Assembly: GCA_003999685.1 (NCBI GenBank)
Contig: CP021221.1
Coordinates: forward strand, 1,054,001 to 1,118,000
DNA length: 64,000 bases
Direction: 5' to 3'
DNA from: Taiwanofungus camphoratus
Lineage: Eukaryota; Basidiomycota; Agaricomycetes; Polyporales; Taiwanofungaceae
The notes under the pieces were generated by a model that saw nothing but the letters and a program-made list of their open reading frames with translations, ran no database searches and was not told where the DNA came from. The position numbers and the translations under genes are program-made. This document shows positions 11,988 through 24,156 of this stretch, one piece after another. Position 1 is the stretch's first letter. The number at the start of each line of letters is the position of its first letter.

Positions 11988-14506
11988 TCAGACTTTGAGT
12001 GACCCTTGGTGAGAATTGACCAAGTAATCATAGAACGTGGTGTAGGTTGAACGGTCGGCAGTGGCCCAGCCGGAGATGACGGGAGGTGGTAGGACAAACC
12101 GGTTCTCGGTGAAGCGGACGTCGCTGTATCCGTGATCGAATCCAGTTTGAGAGTATGAGCGGAGGCGACCTTGCGGCTGTCCAGCCACAGCTTGATGATA
12201 GGACAGCGATTGAGAACGTGAATGAGTCTGAGAGGCCGGATGACCATAACCGTAACCGATGTAAGAAGGCTGAACAGGGTACACAGGAGTAACAGTGTAT
12301 TCTTGTGGGCGTAGTTCCTCCTTCGCAGGAAAGTAGCCACCTAACGACCAAACTTGGCGATGACTATCAACTACCTGGTGGAAGGGTAGTGGTGGAGGGA
12401 GAGCCTGAAGGTGTGCGATAGGTTGTGGAGCAACATAATGGACTTGCGCGCGCGTACTGTCGCGTTCACGAATGATGGGCTCGTCCGCTGATGGACTCCA
12501 CTTTGCCGGAGGGGGCAGATTCCTATCGCCACCCAAGGTCATCTCATGGCCCTGTGACCGACGTATGGATCCTGACCCTATGCCACCGACACGGCGCTTA
12601 GGTAAATACTCCTCTCTCAAAGGACCATCTTCATCCAAGTCAATCTCCAATACGTCTACTCCTTCCTCGAAAGTCTGCTGGGCAGCCCGCTTTTCTATTC
12701 TGGGCTCCTCTATGCTGACAAAGATAGGTTCAGGCGGACCTGAAGGGTGCTTCTCGTCGTCGCGGCAGTGATACGCAGGTGCTATCACTCGAACCTCGTA
12801 CAACTTTTCAATGGCCTTGCGCACGAGAGTGTGGGGACTGGCTGAAGGACGCGAGATAGGCTGTGGACAGGATGACGAAGACAGGGAGGAATGATATGAA
12901 AGGAGGTGAGAAAGCCAATCGGACCATTCATGCGTCGAAATCGATAGGTCGTATCTGAATACGTCCAAGGCGAGCGACTCCAATTTATTCAGAGATTGAA
13001 TAGGAATGTTAGAGATTGTATGCCTAAAATTGTCAAATTGATTATGGCAGATTGACTTGACAAAAGTAGTACTGACCAGGTCTTATTGGAAAATGTATGA
13101 TCATCCAACCACTTGTTGGCCAACATACATCCCAAAAGGATCAACCGAAAAGGCGCATGTGTCTCGAAGACATCCCTGTCTATGCCAATGTGTGCTTCCC
13201 CAAGCAACTCGTCTCTGAAACGAATTTCCTTCCAATGCTTGTCTCTGTCGAGATTGACGGGACCGAAAAAGACGGGTAGACGCACAATATACCGTAGTGC
13301 TAGGAAGATGGCAGACGGTTGAAGCAGCGTCGATAAAAGCATGGAATGTGTTGAGCTGGCCAAATGGGGGGGCGGAATGCTGGAATAATGTTTGACAAAC
13401 GCGCTAGGAGAATGAACGTTTGCACAGTAAGTACGACGAACGATGCAAAGACGATCAACTACTAACAAGGGTTGGTAATAAGTCGATGGAAGACTCATTC
13501 CAGTTGTACAAACTTTCCAGACGAAAGAAGCAATCCACTCGGAAATGGGCTCTGCCAACTTCTTGTAAGCAGCCGTCGCGGTGGGCGTAACAACCGGTTC
13601 GGGTGCTGGAGCTTGCACAAGCTGCTCTCGATGATACGTCTGACACTGGACACACTGAGTATCACAGCACTCATCCCTGTAGTCGTATTGGATCTCCCGG
13701 TTCAGGTTGATAGGTCGGTAATGATCATATGGTACCATGGCTTGAGCTGCTGCCACGGCTCTATCGACAAAGTCCGCGAAAGGGGTAGATGGTCCCAATG
13801 GACTGGAAGCAGGTTCATGCCCGATGATTGGCTCCGGGGACATGTCCTCAAACACCGGAGTGAACGCTCCACGTTCATAAGTTTCTGGATACAAGCCAAC
13901 AGAATTAACTTGACGATATGAACCAGGCGTTTCCGCTTCGTAATCTGTAAAGCCCACATGAGCATTGAGGACCTTGTCCACTTCCATCTCGTCGTAGTCG
14001 GCATTGGTGATAGGCGAGACAGCACTCAACGGAGCTTCGTCGGCACATTGCCAACCATGAACGGGTGCAGAGTATGCACTCATCTCATCGTCCGCATCTC
14101 CTTGACTGCTTGCATACATGCCGGTGGTGGGCGGCGAGGATATGAACCCTGCACTTGCAAGGAGGGTAGAGACGGGCGGAATGCACGCTTGCGCGGGCGC
14201 TCCTTTAATGACCGCCGCGTTGTCCGCAACGGTCAACCCCTCTTCAAAACCCTGGGAACACGAATCGTGGTACTGACAAGCGTCCTCTTCCCAAATGCGG
14301 CGGGGTTTGTTCCTCCTCCACGACGGCAGCGAACTGATCCACTCCTCCCTAGTACCAAGGGAAGGCGGAGGCCCTCGAGGAGGGAGAGGCAAAGAGTGAG
14401 TCAAATGCTGAAAGACGGAGGACTTGTAATCGGTGTCGACAGATTGATTGATCTTGATTACTGGATGTGCTGGCTGCTTGGTATAAACCGGAACCGGAAC
14501 TGGCAT
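11988..14506 (-). CDS. PCL/Pho80-type cyclin-like protein
   Basis: Two exons (14506-13077 and 13023-11988) joined by a 53-base intron give about 821 residues. The N-terminal 310 residues are Pro/Ser-rich and disordered, with a Cys pair region (CCDTQCVQCQ) of unknown use. A cyclin box follows at roughly residues 320-520: SEWIASFVWKVCTTGMSLPS, then helices with LALRYIVRLP, and MLANKWLDDHTFSNKTWHTI crossing the splice site, a strong cyclin-fold motif of the fungal PCL/Pho80 group. The tail (about 300 residues) is Pro/Gln/Tyr-rich. The likely role is binding and targeting a Pho85-type kinase. The start used is the first ATG of the open frame. A frame without ATG continues upstream to about 14995 and could add a 5' exon through a splice ending at the AG at 14507-14508. 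Confidence 0.75.
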
Positions 14507-15253
14507 CTGCAATTAGAGCGCAAGATGGAAAAAGCCGCAAGAATCACGGCTGCGGAAAGGCGGTGAGACTCCGGGTGCGGAGCTGTAGTCACGACTAAGT
14601 TTGTTGAAGACGGGATAGAAAAGTCGGTCGTAAGGTAAGTCGTAAAAAGCTGAAAAGGCAGGAATTTGTCGACGATAACGTTCGATAGCAAAAGCAGATT
14701 GTGGCAAACGCGCAGCGAAGGCGTGCCTTTTAGGATGCTCAAAGAAGGAGAGAAAGGTAGATCGGCGGGGGATGACGGTGGCCGTTCGAGCTACTTTCAG
14801 ACCAGCCAGAGAATCTCTAGGGGAGATCAGATAGGAACGCCCTCTTCTGTCGACGTCGTCGTCGTCGTCGGTAGGGAGGTGAACGATATACTGGCAACGG
14901 TGGACCGACAGAGGAGGGGTCGATCCTGGGGGCCAAGATGGTGGCGGCTTAGGGAGAAAAACCCGTTGAGGCCGTCGTCCTTATGCCTGTGCTTACGTAA
15001 CACGCCACCACGGCCACCGCTGCGGCACGCAGACATACGCATGCCTTTGCTGTATTTGCTTTCCGTTGACTCGTGGGCGGCAGCTTGATGTCTAATTGGT
15101 ACGATTGAGGCAGCATCTCTCCATTCTCTATCAACGGGGACCTTGTTTTGCAGGAGCGTGTTTCCTGTGCTTACTGTACTGGTTATTTACTGGCTGTATT
15201 ACCATTTTGGGAATGCGAGCGGTCGCGACTGACCCTCATCTCGATAATCCGAC
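14507..15253. other. Divergent 5' region of the cyclin-like gene and FAR11
   Basis: About 750 bases between the two divergent starts. The minus strand has an AG acceptor-like site right before the cyclin ATG, preceded by the branch-like ctctaat, and an open frame without ATG up to about 14995. This suggests an untranslated or extra coding first exon. A GTC-rich run at 14849-14873 would code for Asp in that frame. Several overlapping plus-strand open frames here show no recognisable domain. Confidence 0.4.
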
Positions 15254-18200
15254 ATGGTTTTCCCTCAGTTACCGTCTTATGTGTCCAGTCAGTCGCAGGA
15301 CAATGTGAACACCGCTCAGCAAATAGGTCTTGATTCCATCACGCTTGGCCAGCTTAAGGCTATGGTCGGTTCTGCACCTAAACCTAAGGCATGTCTGCAA
15401 CATACTCACAAGTTGAGAGTATCTCTTAACACCTTTGAGAAAGTAGCAGTCGTATTACGACTTCAAATATGATGACGAGGATACCGTCCTCAATGAGATC
15501 GAGGAATTCTATTCGTATGTGGAAATGCCTCAGGTTGCAGAGAACCTCAAGGCTTGGGAAGGGTCCTTCCCAGGAGGTACGTATACGTCTTTGACGCTAC
15601 GTTAGTCTTCTCTTATTACGCTTATGTTAGAATGGATTGAGAGCTCCTTCACTCAGCGTAAAGCTCATGTAGAGGTTCTCCTTGAAAGCTTAGAGCATCG
15701 TGACGCTGTGATCCGTTTCACGAACGCCCGCAGGTTGCTTTACGTCCTCCAAGGTGTGTATATGACGCAACTCTTTTCAGGGCTGATCCATAAGCGGAAA
15801 GCAAGGCACATTCGCTGAGACTTCCTCACCTGAGCATCAATTGCATTGGATTTTCGAGAATTGCAAGGTTGTCCGAGCAGCCGATGGTTTGAGTAATATC
15901 GTGGACGCAATCAAAATTGCTAGCTCGAAACATGATCTTCTATGGTACTTTAACGTCCCATGATTTCATTAACTGCGCATTCAATCGCTTTTTCTCTTGT
16001 TTAGTAGCTTGTCTGATGCAGACGCAGCTCATTTCAACATTTCACCTATGGAGAAGGCAGACTTCATGGAAGAAGTACTGACGGAACTGTCCGTTTATCT
16101 TGCCATGTTGTACCACATAGTGGAAGTATTCAAAGGTCACGATGACTTTGCCGACGAATTGAGTAAGTTGCCTGGCTGTACTCTTATTTAAATGTCTGCT
16201 GACCATCTCCCTAGTGAGCCTGGACCCTCCTTTACCTGTCTATCTCTTCAACGTGGTAGCCGGGCTTCGGGACAAGAGCGCTAAGGGATATCCCGTGAAA
16301 AAGGTAAGTTCAACGACACAACCATCGGACAACGTTTCATTCTGGAATAGCTCCTTCTAGTGCTGTGGAAGACAATTCTAACATGTTGCGGCGGCATCCG
16401 CGAGCTCGTCCGTGTGAAGAAGTTGTCCCGGGAACTTGCGGGGCTTCCGCCTGTGCCAGATGAAGGTACGCGTCGCACAATTGTGCCCTTACTCATCCTC
16501 TCATACATTATCAGCGATACCGATTAAGGCTTCGCCTTTGGATATCGAAACGTTCCGTCAAGAGATCTCCGTCAAATATCCGACGTTTACCCCTCCACCA
16601 GCTCCCATTGACGTGACTGTTTCTGTCCCTACTTCTGTAGTCACTTCTAAACTCGCTGACGCATATTCGCCAATCCCTGTACGTCATCACTATGACCATG
16701 ATGACACCGAGTCGCATCATCCTGGCCTTCCCCCCAATTCCCATGCGCATCCCTTCCATTCCGCGCAGCCAAGTTCCTCGTTCCGACCCATCCCCCAGCC
16801 TGCCACTCCCGCGCCATCTCCGCCGCCCTCGCCCAAGCCGAAGAAACAACAATTTCAAACTGATCAGGGCCGCCCGTTTTTGTTCCCCTTCTCACGGAGC
16901 CAGACTAGATACAATGGCTCGCGGCTGGTCCCATATGCCATTGATGAAGCAGACAACCTGTACACCAGGCATATGTACGTGAGTTTGGCCCTTTGGCAGA
17001 TGTGGAAAACTAGAGAAGAATGTATGACCGCGGAGAGCGGCCTCGAATACATGCCTGGCTCGGAGCCAGTGGCCGAGACCAAAATTTCGGAGACAGTAAG
17101 TATCAACGTACTTGCTACTGGGGCAAACATTGATTCTTTTTTTTAGTCGCCACAGGATGATACCACTGAGATCTTGCCAGATGTTGCGCTACTTGATGCT
17201 AGGACTCTGGAGGCTGAGGTTGCGATGGCGAAGGCTGAATCTAACAGCGACCAACGCAGAGCCAAAGAGAGAAGGGAAGATCTCATGCGACTGAAGAGAG
17301 TTGAAAATATCTATGTAATTCTCCCTCATGAAAAATCCTCTGTCAACTGACCATTCTCTAGAGTGCTGTGCTACCTGTCCTCCCCGGCTGGGTGATGGTT
17401 TTGCTGAAGTTACTGTTAGCCACGGTCTCGACCTCTGCAGGTGGGCCTCCTCAGTCTGCCACCTCTGCTGGCTTTCCACCTGGTGTCTCCTCGCGTGAGT
17501 ACAAATCCTCTGCAGTCTTAATTTTGACTGATCTAGTGTAAGCGCTCGATCAACCTCCGCCCCCACCACCAACTCTCGACGAAATTGATGTCACTCGCCA
17601 TCGCGAGATCAATTCCAAAGCGGTATCTGCAATACTACTGTTGACATTAAAATGGTTCAAAGTTTCTCGTGAGTACACATCACGGCGACTCATCATATAT
17701 TACAATTCACTTGCCTCCTACACAGATGTCATGAAATTCCATCATTTAGGCCAACTGTTACTGGACACAAATTGTTTACTCTTGATTTTGAAAATGTTTG
17801 GACTGCAGGAAGTCTCAGTCACGATTGTGTCTAAGGCTGATTCACCTGAGAACAAGTAAGCTATATTATTACGTGTCGGGAATATGCTGTTCATGTTACC
17901 AGCTTCTTTCGGTATTGCCAGATGAATTTTGCAAAAAATCCTCAGTCCAACCGACCGGAAGACAATATGTTGAAGGCACCTCGTCAAACAATTACGCGGA
18001 CTACAACACTTCCGAATGGAATGAAGCATGAAGAAGAAGTCGACCTTTTGACCGATTTCTCGTGGCGCAACTTCTTCGCTACTATCAATTTTGCAAAAAT
18101 CATGCAAAAGTTGTCAAAGCATCGGTCACATCGTATTAGAATGCTAGTGCAATACAAGAGTTCGGTATGTCGGGAAAAGGGATTGAAGACGTCAGGTCCT

Positions 18201-19598
18201 AAGCTAACAACGTCGTCGTGGCAGGCCGTTCTTAAGCGGATCCTCAAAGTACAGCATCCCATGCTGCAATTGCATGTCTTGAAACTCATTAAGAGTCAAG
18301 TACCATTCTGCGGTAGGAAGTGGCGACAATGTGAGGGTTTTTACTCTTGATCCTGCAGGCACGTCTAAGCTTTCCACATAGCTAACATGCAGGTCATTAC
18401 TGCAATCTATCTCAATTGCAGACCGGATCTGAGAGACGAATGGCTTACTGGCATTGAGGTAGATGATGTCGTCGATGCCCAGGTATGTTTTCCCCGCTAG
18501 TATAGGCTTCAGTCAGGCAACGTTCGTCGTAACAGGCCCAAGAAGAAGCTCTTCGACATTTGGTCAAATTTTGTGAGCCCGCATCCACTTTTCGAAAGTT
18601 CCTCCTACTGAGACTGCGCAGACAACAATAGGAGATACGGTGCAGCAGCAACTCATCAATCTGGTGCTCATAGACGCGCAACGAGCATATCTCACCACCT
18701 TGAGGGGCTACACCCTGGACCTGAATTATCTGGCATAATCAGGTCTACTGGAACGCCGAACAACGTCGACGCCGATGTGTTTCCACCATTACGGGCGCAG
18801 GCCCCTGAACCATCTATCTTTTTGCCATATGTCACAGAAGATATTGCTTTCGAGGAAGAATACGAGGAGTACCTCTCGGACCTTGGCTGGTCGGATGATC
18901 AATCTTCTCAAGGTCCTTCACTTGGTGGTACTTCAGCCTGGCATCGACTGCCTGAGTACGCCACAGAAATGGCGGACGGCATCAGTGACAGCGAGAGTAT
19001 TGTCTCTATCGGGGAATTGGGGGATGAGGCTCGCCTGGAGGCTGGAAGGGATGACCGCGAAGTACCTGATGAGAATCTGAACAACTGGGAGGTGAGATGA
19101 CCTTGTGCCTGAAAACTGTAGGTGCTCACTATTGTTTTCAGCACATGAGTCCCAAGACTATGGCCGCGCTCACGAAATCTCCGGCTCACGGTCGCCGTTC
19201 GAGCTCTGGAAGCGGACTTAGACCTGTTCTACCATTTGAACTTGATGAGAGCAGTGCAATAGACGATGAAGGCGATGATGAACCGGAACTAGGACCCATG
19301 CCAAGAGAGTCGTCGGGACCTTTTCATGCTGGCGCAGGGGTGGATGAAGTCGAATACGCTTATGGGTCAGTCACAGACAATCGTGCTCGTAAACTGAGAC
19401 TCATTGCTATCAATTCAGGGTGTGATGCACGGAAGGCGCAATATTATACATGCTCTTCATCTGAAGAACGTTGACGCCAAGCGACGGTCAGTGACACCCA
19501 AAATGTGTATAAGAAGTCATCATGTTATTGTCTGTTTGGTAAGGCTTACGTTGTTCCCCTTGGATGCCATCTTCGTAATTACCACTGCTGGGATTTGA
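15254..19598 (+). CDS. FAR11: STRIPAK complex subunit Far11/STRIP (N1221-type) protein
   Basis: Far11/STRIP is a scaffold of the striatin-interacting phosphatase and kinase complex, acting at the endomembrane in TORC2 and PP2A signalling and, in filamentous fungi, in hyphal fusion and fruiting. The first exons show FKYDDEDTVLNEIEEFYSYV and WEGSFPGEWIESSF, then VYLFNVVAGLRDKSAKGYPV and LLLVLWKTILTCCGGIRELV, all typical of the N1221 domain. A Pro-rich linker (16550-16860) precedes the second conserved half (about 16900-18720) with MKFHHLGQLLLDTNCLLLIL. The acidic C-terminus reads YGVMHGRRNIIHALHLKNVD once a small intron before 19422 is removed. A 57-base intron near 19490 then gives a natural end at 19598. 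The start ATG at 15254 is the first in frame. Inner splice sites after 18400 are less sure. Confidence 0.85.
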
Positions 19599-22149
19599 AG
19601 CAACGAGCTTGCAGATACATTTGGTCCTGTCTGCTCCTATGCACCTGCACCTGCCCCATGTCCGCGGCCGAGCTCATAGCCCACTGACTAGAATGCTCCA
19701 TTACCTAACATACGGATTTAGTTCCTTCCAGACCCCACGTAATGTTCTCATCACTGTTCGACGTTGAACCATTCCTATCTTCCTGAATGGGACATAGATT
19801 GATGTTGCTGTCCTCTCATGTACTTACTTTGCCTTCAGAAATCTACACCATCCCGGGCAGTTCAGTCCTTGCCCTGTTTATTGCACTGTATTTCCTACTC
19901 CAGTTCTAATCAAGGCGACAAACTGCAACAGACTGGTAATACCATGCACCAGGCAGCACCACTGTACATCGCCACTTTTAAGGTAAATACAGTTTAGTAT
20001 TAGTTGCAACTTACACCTTTAGAAAATGAAAGTTGTGTTACCCATTCATAGTCCTCTTGATCCACAAAGTGAAGCGAGGTATCCACTTGCGAAACACTTG
20101 TTTTACTTTTGATAGCGTGTCTGTCACTTGCGCTCTTGCGCTTGGTCCTTTGTTCGTCGGATATGGACATTCCGATACGTGAAGGTTGAAGTATGTAGTC
20201 TTCCTGGGGAGACTAATTTGTTCTCCACATGGCTGCTCTATCGCGCAAATGTCAATGCTTTCCGCCTCGCGATGATGGCTTTGGCGCAGGGCAGGGAGCA
20301 AGGGAAGTATATCCCGGCCTGAGTCCCATGCCTCAGGAACTCCGGCTTTCCATACCTATATGCATGGTAGGCTACAGTATTATACCAGCAGTATAGATGA
20401 GGCACTACTGCCACAAGAAGCACCTTCAATCCTTCCACCGGTACCAGGACGGTCTTGAGTACTGTCCCCAGCTACCAATCACCAACAGGAAAATGAGAAG
20501 GAGCTAGAGTTTGACATCAACTTCACTGGAAAGTGCTACCACCATATCAATGGCTTGCACTACTGTGGACTGCGTCGCTACTGAAACATTCTTGACCGTC
20601 ACCTGGGGCCCGGGAACTTAAGAGGGCGGTTTCCCCGATGATGATAGCACGGTTAGGGTCAGTAAAGGTCCTGAGTCCAACTCCTGACTTGGCATTTTGC
20701 CAGCTGACAAGGTATTATGGTTGCTGTAGGGTACCTGAGCATCCTGGCAGGACTACGAGGCTTGTTATGGAGTGGAGCATCAGAAAACCCATATAGAGGA
20801 AAAGCCACCATCATGTACAACGACATACTACAAAATAAGCAAGTCTCAGATCATAGCAATTTGGAGAGCTACTGCATCGCATAAAAAGCACAACATTAGA
20901 TAGTACGAAATATGCCTGTCACTAGGCCAAAAAGGGAGGTGCCCTCTCGCTGAATAGGATAGTATGCATTGACGATGACTACACTGGCAGTTTCTGCATT
21001 CTTGTGCCAAGCGTCAATAGCCTCGATGTGATAATCTGTCAGAAGATTAGAGTACAGTTACAATAGGACGTGGTGCTCTGTCTCCAACCAATTGTATTGC
21101 ACTCTGGAGGCCTTGTCTTTCGAACCATCATTTGTCCGATGAGAGCAGTCACAGCAGTGAGGGCGGCACTGGACGCTCTCCAGGCTGTGCTCGAGCGTCG
21201 GCTAGCACTGCAGACTATTTCGCTCTGGCTTAGCTTATATGGTCCCCTCGTCGGGTGACCTGCTCCTTTTGAGTGGCCGGGGTGCCCAGTGTACCTCTTC
21301 CAGGGTGCACGAGAAGTGCACCGTCGCGCCCATGCAAAGTAGGCAACCGTCAGTAGATGTATGTAGGGTAGTCACAGCGGCGGCTACAGACACTCCGAGC
21401 TGCCAGTGTGCTCGGGTATTGACTAGCACCGTGAGCCATTTGTCTCCGGCCTAGCTCGCAGAGTCCCTTCACCGATCGGGTGATCTACTCCTTCGACCCT
21501 CATCCAGTCGCGAGGCGAGGAGTGCGGAGTGCGAGCAGAAGCTTCCGGAGACGGTCCGGGGATATGTTGACACCAGCGCGCTGCAACCTGTCCTGCACAG
21601 CAAGGCGTCCCCATCGATTATTGCGGGCCCGTTGATAGGATATGACTGTTTGAATTCACAACCGGGAACCTCGTGGACGCGGGTGGAGCATGCAGTCGAA
21701 GGGAAGGGAGCACAAATAAGAACGCGGTCAAAGCCATAAGAGGCAGTACTTTAGCCCTTGCCTTGCTGGACTCGGGGGAATGAGCATACAGACTTCAAAG
21801 GTCTTGAAAATGGATAGTATTATTGTCACAGGACCGTGGGTCAAACACACATAATAATTATAGTCGAGGAATGAGATACCTTACTAATGCAGGTCATGCT
21901 AGGTACTGCCTTTCTCCTGAGCCCTGGACCCGCCGAGCTGATCGTGATGGAATAAAACTTTTTGACGCCAGACCATACATATCAGTTCGAGCATAGTAGT
22001 GACGATCGTTATGCAAACCATTGTATTTGATGGCTGATAATGCTCCACGCTCGTAAAGATTGATTCACCATAGCTTTGGTCATTACATTAGCTTGTATAG
22101 CGGGGATCCGGCAAATCATACAATCGATGCTCTCGATGACCAGTACAGT
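19599..22149. other. 2.5 kb stretch without a supported gene
   Basis: Only short, motif-free open frames are present on either strand and none can be joined into a recognisable protein. The base composition is close to that of the flanks. I saw no terminal repeats, no long tandem repeat and no tRNA. It contains the 3' ends of the convergent FAR11 and DPH1 transcripts. Decayed intergenic or transposon-derived DNA is possible but not shown. Confidence 0.4.
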
Positions 22150-23952
22150 TCAATATGCTGCCTTCGTTCGCGCGATAGCCCATGGGCTTCCGGCCTCATA
22201 GAAATCCATCGGATAACCTTGTTCTTTACCTGCCTCACCCGCATGTTTGTCCATCCAGCCAATCGCCTTGCCTATCGCAACAGCAGTCTCGTACGGCGTG
22301 AGCAGCGGCTTGTCAAACGCACTTCCCCAGTCGATCGAAAGCCTGGGACATGACGTCTGCACAAACGTGGAGATGTAGGGATTGAATAACGCGAGCTTTG
22401 CAGGGGAGAGTTCGGACAGAAGGATCGGCATGTACGGAATGGATGTGCGAGACGTGCGGAGCTGATGGGTGATGGCCTGTAGTTGTTTAAAACTACCTTG
22501 CCTCCCAAGGGTACCTAGAATGACACCCCATAAGGCGTGCTCGTCTTTTCCTCGACGAGTGATGGCTGCCTTGTCTTTGGCCGGCGCAGACGATGCAATG
22601 ACATCAATGCTCCTTCTCGCAGCTTGCACAGCTTCATCGCGTAACATCTGCATTTCTGCATGGTTATATCGCTCTCTTGTCAATTTTTTGGAATAGGGGT
22701 CATAGCGGAAAGCCGGTACAGAGGGATTGGCTATCATAATAGATTCAAGGTGGAAACGACCATCACCTAGGTAGCTGTATAATCCGATGAAAACAATTTT
22801 AATCGAGTCGACCCAGTGATAAGTAGATATAGAACCCATACATGAGTGTATCGACGTCGCCAAGACGTGGTGCAGTGCATCCCAAAATCTCGCCTGGTGA
22901 TAGCGGCTTCGAACGTGGTATTGTGGCTTCGTATTTTCCTGTCCACAATTTTGGGTGGCGAATTGCTGCCTGATCTGTCTCAGAAATTTGAGAGGGACCA
23001 TCGATCATACCCGCAAGTTGCGGCGTTGTGTGAGAATCTGAGCATTCTGTCGTCAAATCATCTTTGAGCTGTGACAATGCTGACACGAATTGGATCGTCG
23101 ACACTAAAGCTAGACGCGTCGGTTCGAAGGGTAGAGATGAACAGACACTAGCTGTCGAAGTGTCTGGCTCAGCATCTGTTCGACATGACGACGGTCCCTC
23201 TATTCGTAGATGATGGTCCTGTGTCAGGTGCCGGCCCGTTGGAATCTGGCTATCTGACTCTTCAGAATTTATGAGGGCTTCATAGAAGATCCTTCGATCG
23301 TTGGGAAAGTTGAGGCGAATAGTCTGGGCCAAATGCGACGAGTCAATGGCAATCTCGACAAACACATACAGTGTCTTGATCGTTGTTTGGTCAATCGGCA
23401 CTGGTGTTCATCTTATTAAGAAAGAAGATTATTGACTTGTCAAAATACTCACCGAGACAACTATGTCCATAGTGAACCAACATGTCGCAACCTAGCGCTA
23501 CGGCCGTGTAATCATCAATGCAACAAGCGCCATATGTGACATCGCCCATGATTACAGTCAATGCGCTTGTAAAGCTGGAAAATTTCATCCATAAGTTCAA
23601 AATATGGCTACGATGATTGATAGCCAGCACCTGCGCACCGTTCGATAATATCTGCTATAGTGCAAGCAAACATTTGCAGACCTTCTGGCATCTGCAATGC
23701 CACCATCTTCGCATCGTTCTTGCGAACATGGTGGATGGTCTTATGGATCTCAAATGCATAGTTCGAGGGTAACTGTTTTATTGCTGCATTCAGCTGCGCG
23801 TCGTTCAATATGTCTTGGGGAATTTGGTTTGTGACGGTCGAGAACACTCCTGGTTTCGAAGGAGTTGCCGACTTGCTGCCAATGAAACGCTTGCGTGGTT
23901 TTGTGGCATTCGAACAGCTGGATGACTTTTGCAGTCTGGCGCCCTCTCCCAT
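22150..23952 (-). CDS. DPH1: Diphthamide synthase radical-SAM-like subunit 1 (Dph1)
   Basis: With Dph2, Dph1 transfers the 3-amino-3-carboxypropyl group from S-adenosylmethionine to a histidine of elongation factor 2, the first step to diphthamide. The start at 23952 gives a basic N-terminus, then [19 protein letters not shown]. The next exons carry the three Fe-S cluster cysteines: [30 protein letters not shown] and [14 protein letters not shown]. The protein ends in [14 protein letters not shown] near 22170, the usual Dph1 tail. Presence of all three cysteines and the VTYGACC motif favour Dph1 over Dph2. Introns lie near 23615, 23400 and 22770-22830. A Ser/Thr-rich insert of about 75 residues (23060-23280), not usual for Dph1, precedes the second Cys motif. 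Confidence 0.92.
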
Positions 23953-24156
23953 GGCGATGTACTTTGATGACCAGAGGCAGACAAAAAGTAAGTACCGAAC
24001 GTTGAACGCTGAGCGCTGAACCTCGATTACTCAGTTTTGGATCTCAAATTCGATCATGAGTGTGACAGTAATATTTGTGACTGACAAGCAGTCACGTGTG
24101 ACATTGCCACTTTCACCGCGAACATTCACACTTCGTTTCACATTGCATTTCTCCCA
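23953..24156. promoter_or_regulatory. Shared divergent promoter of DPH1 and the RNPS1-like gene
   Basis: 204 bases separate the start codons. A CACGTG hexamer sits at 24093-24098 inside gtcacgtgtgac, about 60 bases before the plus-strand ATG, with several TGAC/GTCA repeats around it (24062-24102). Binding by a bHLH or Cbf1-like factor is an inference. Confidence 0.5.
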
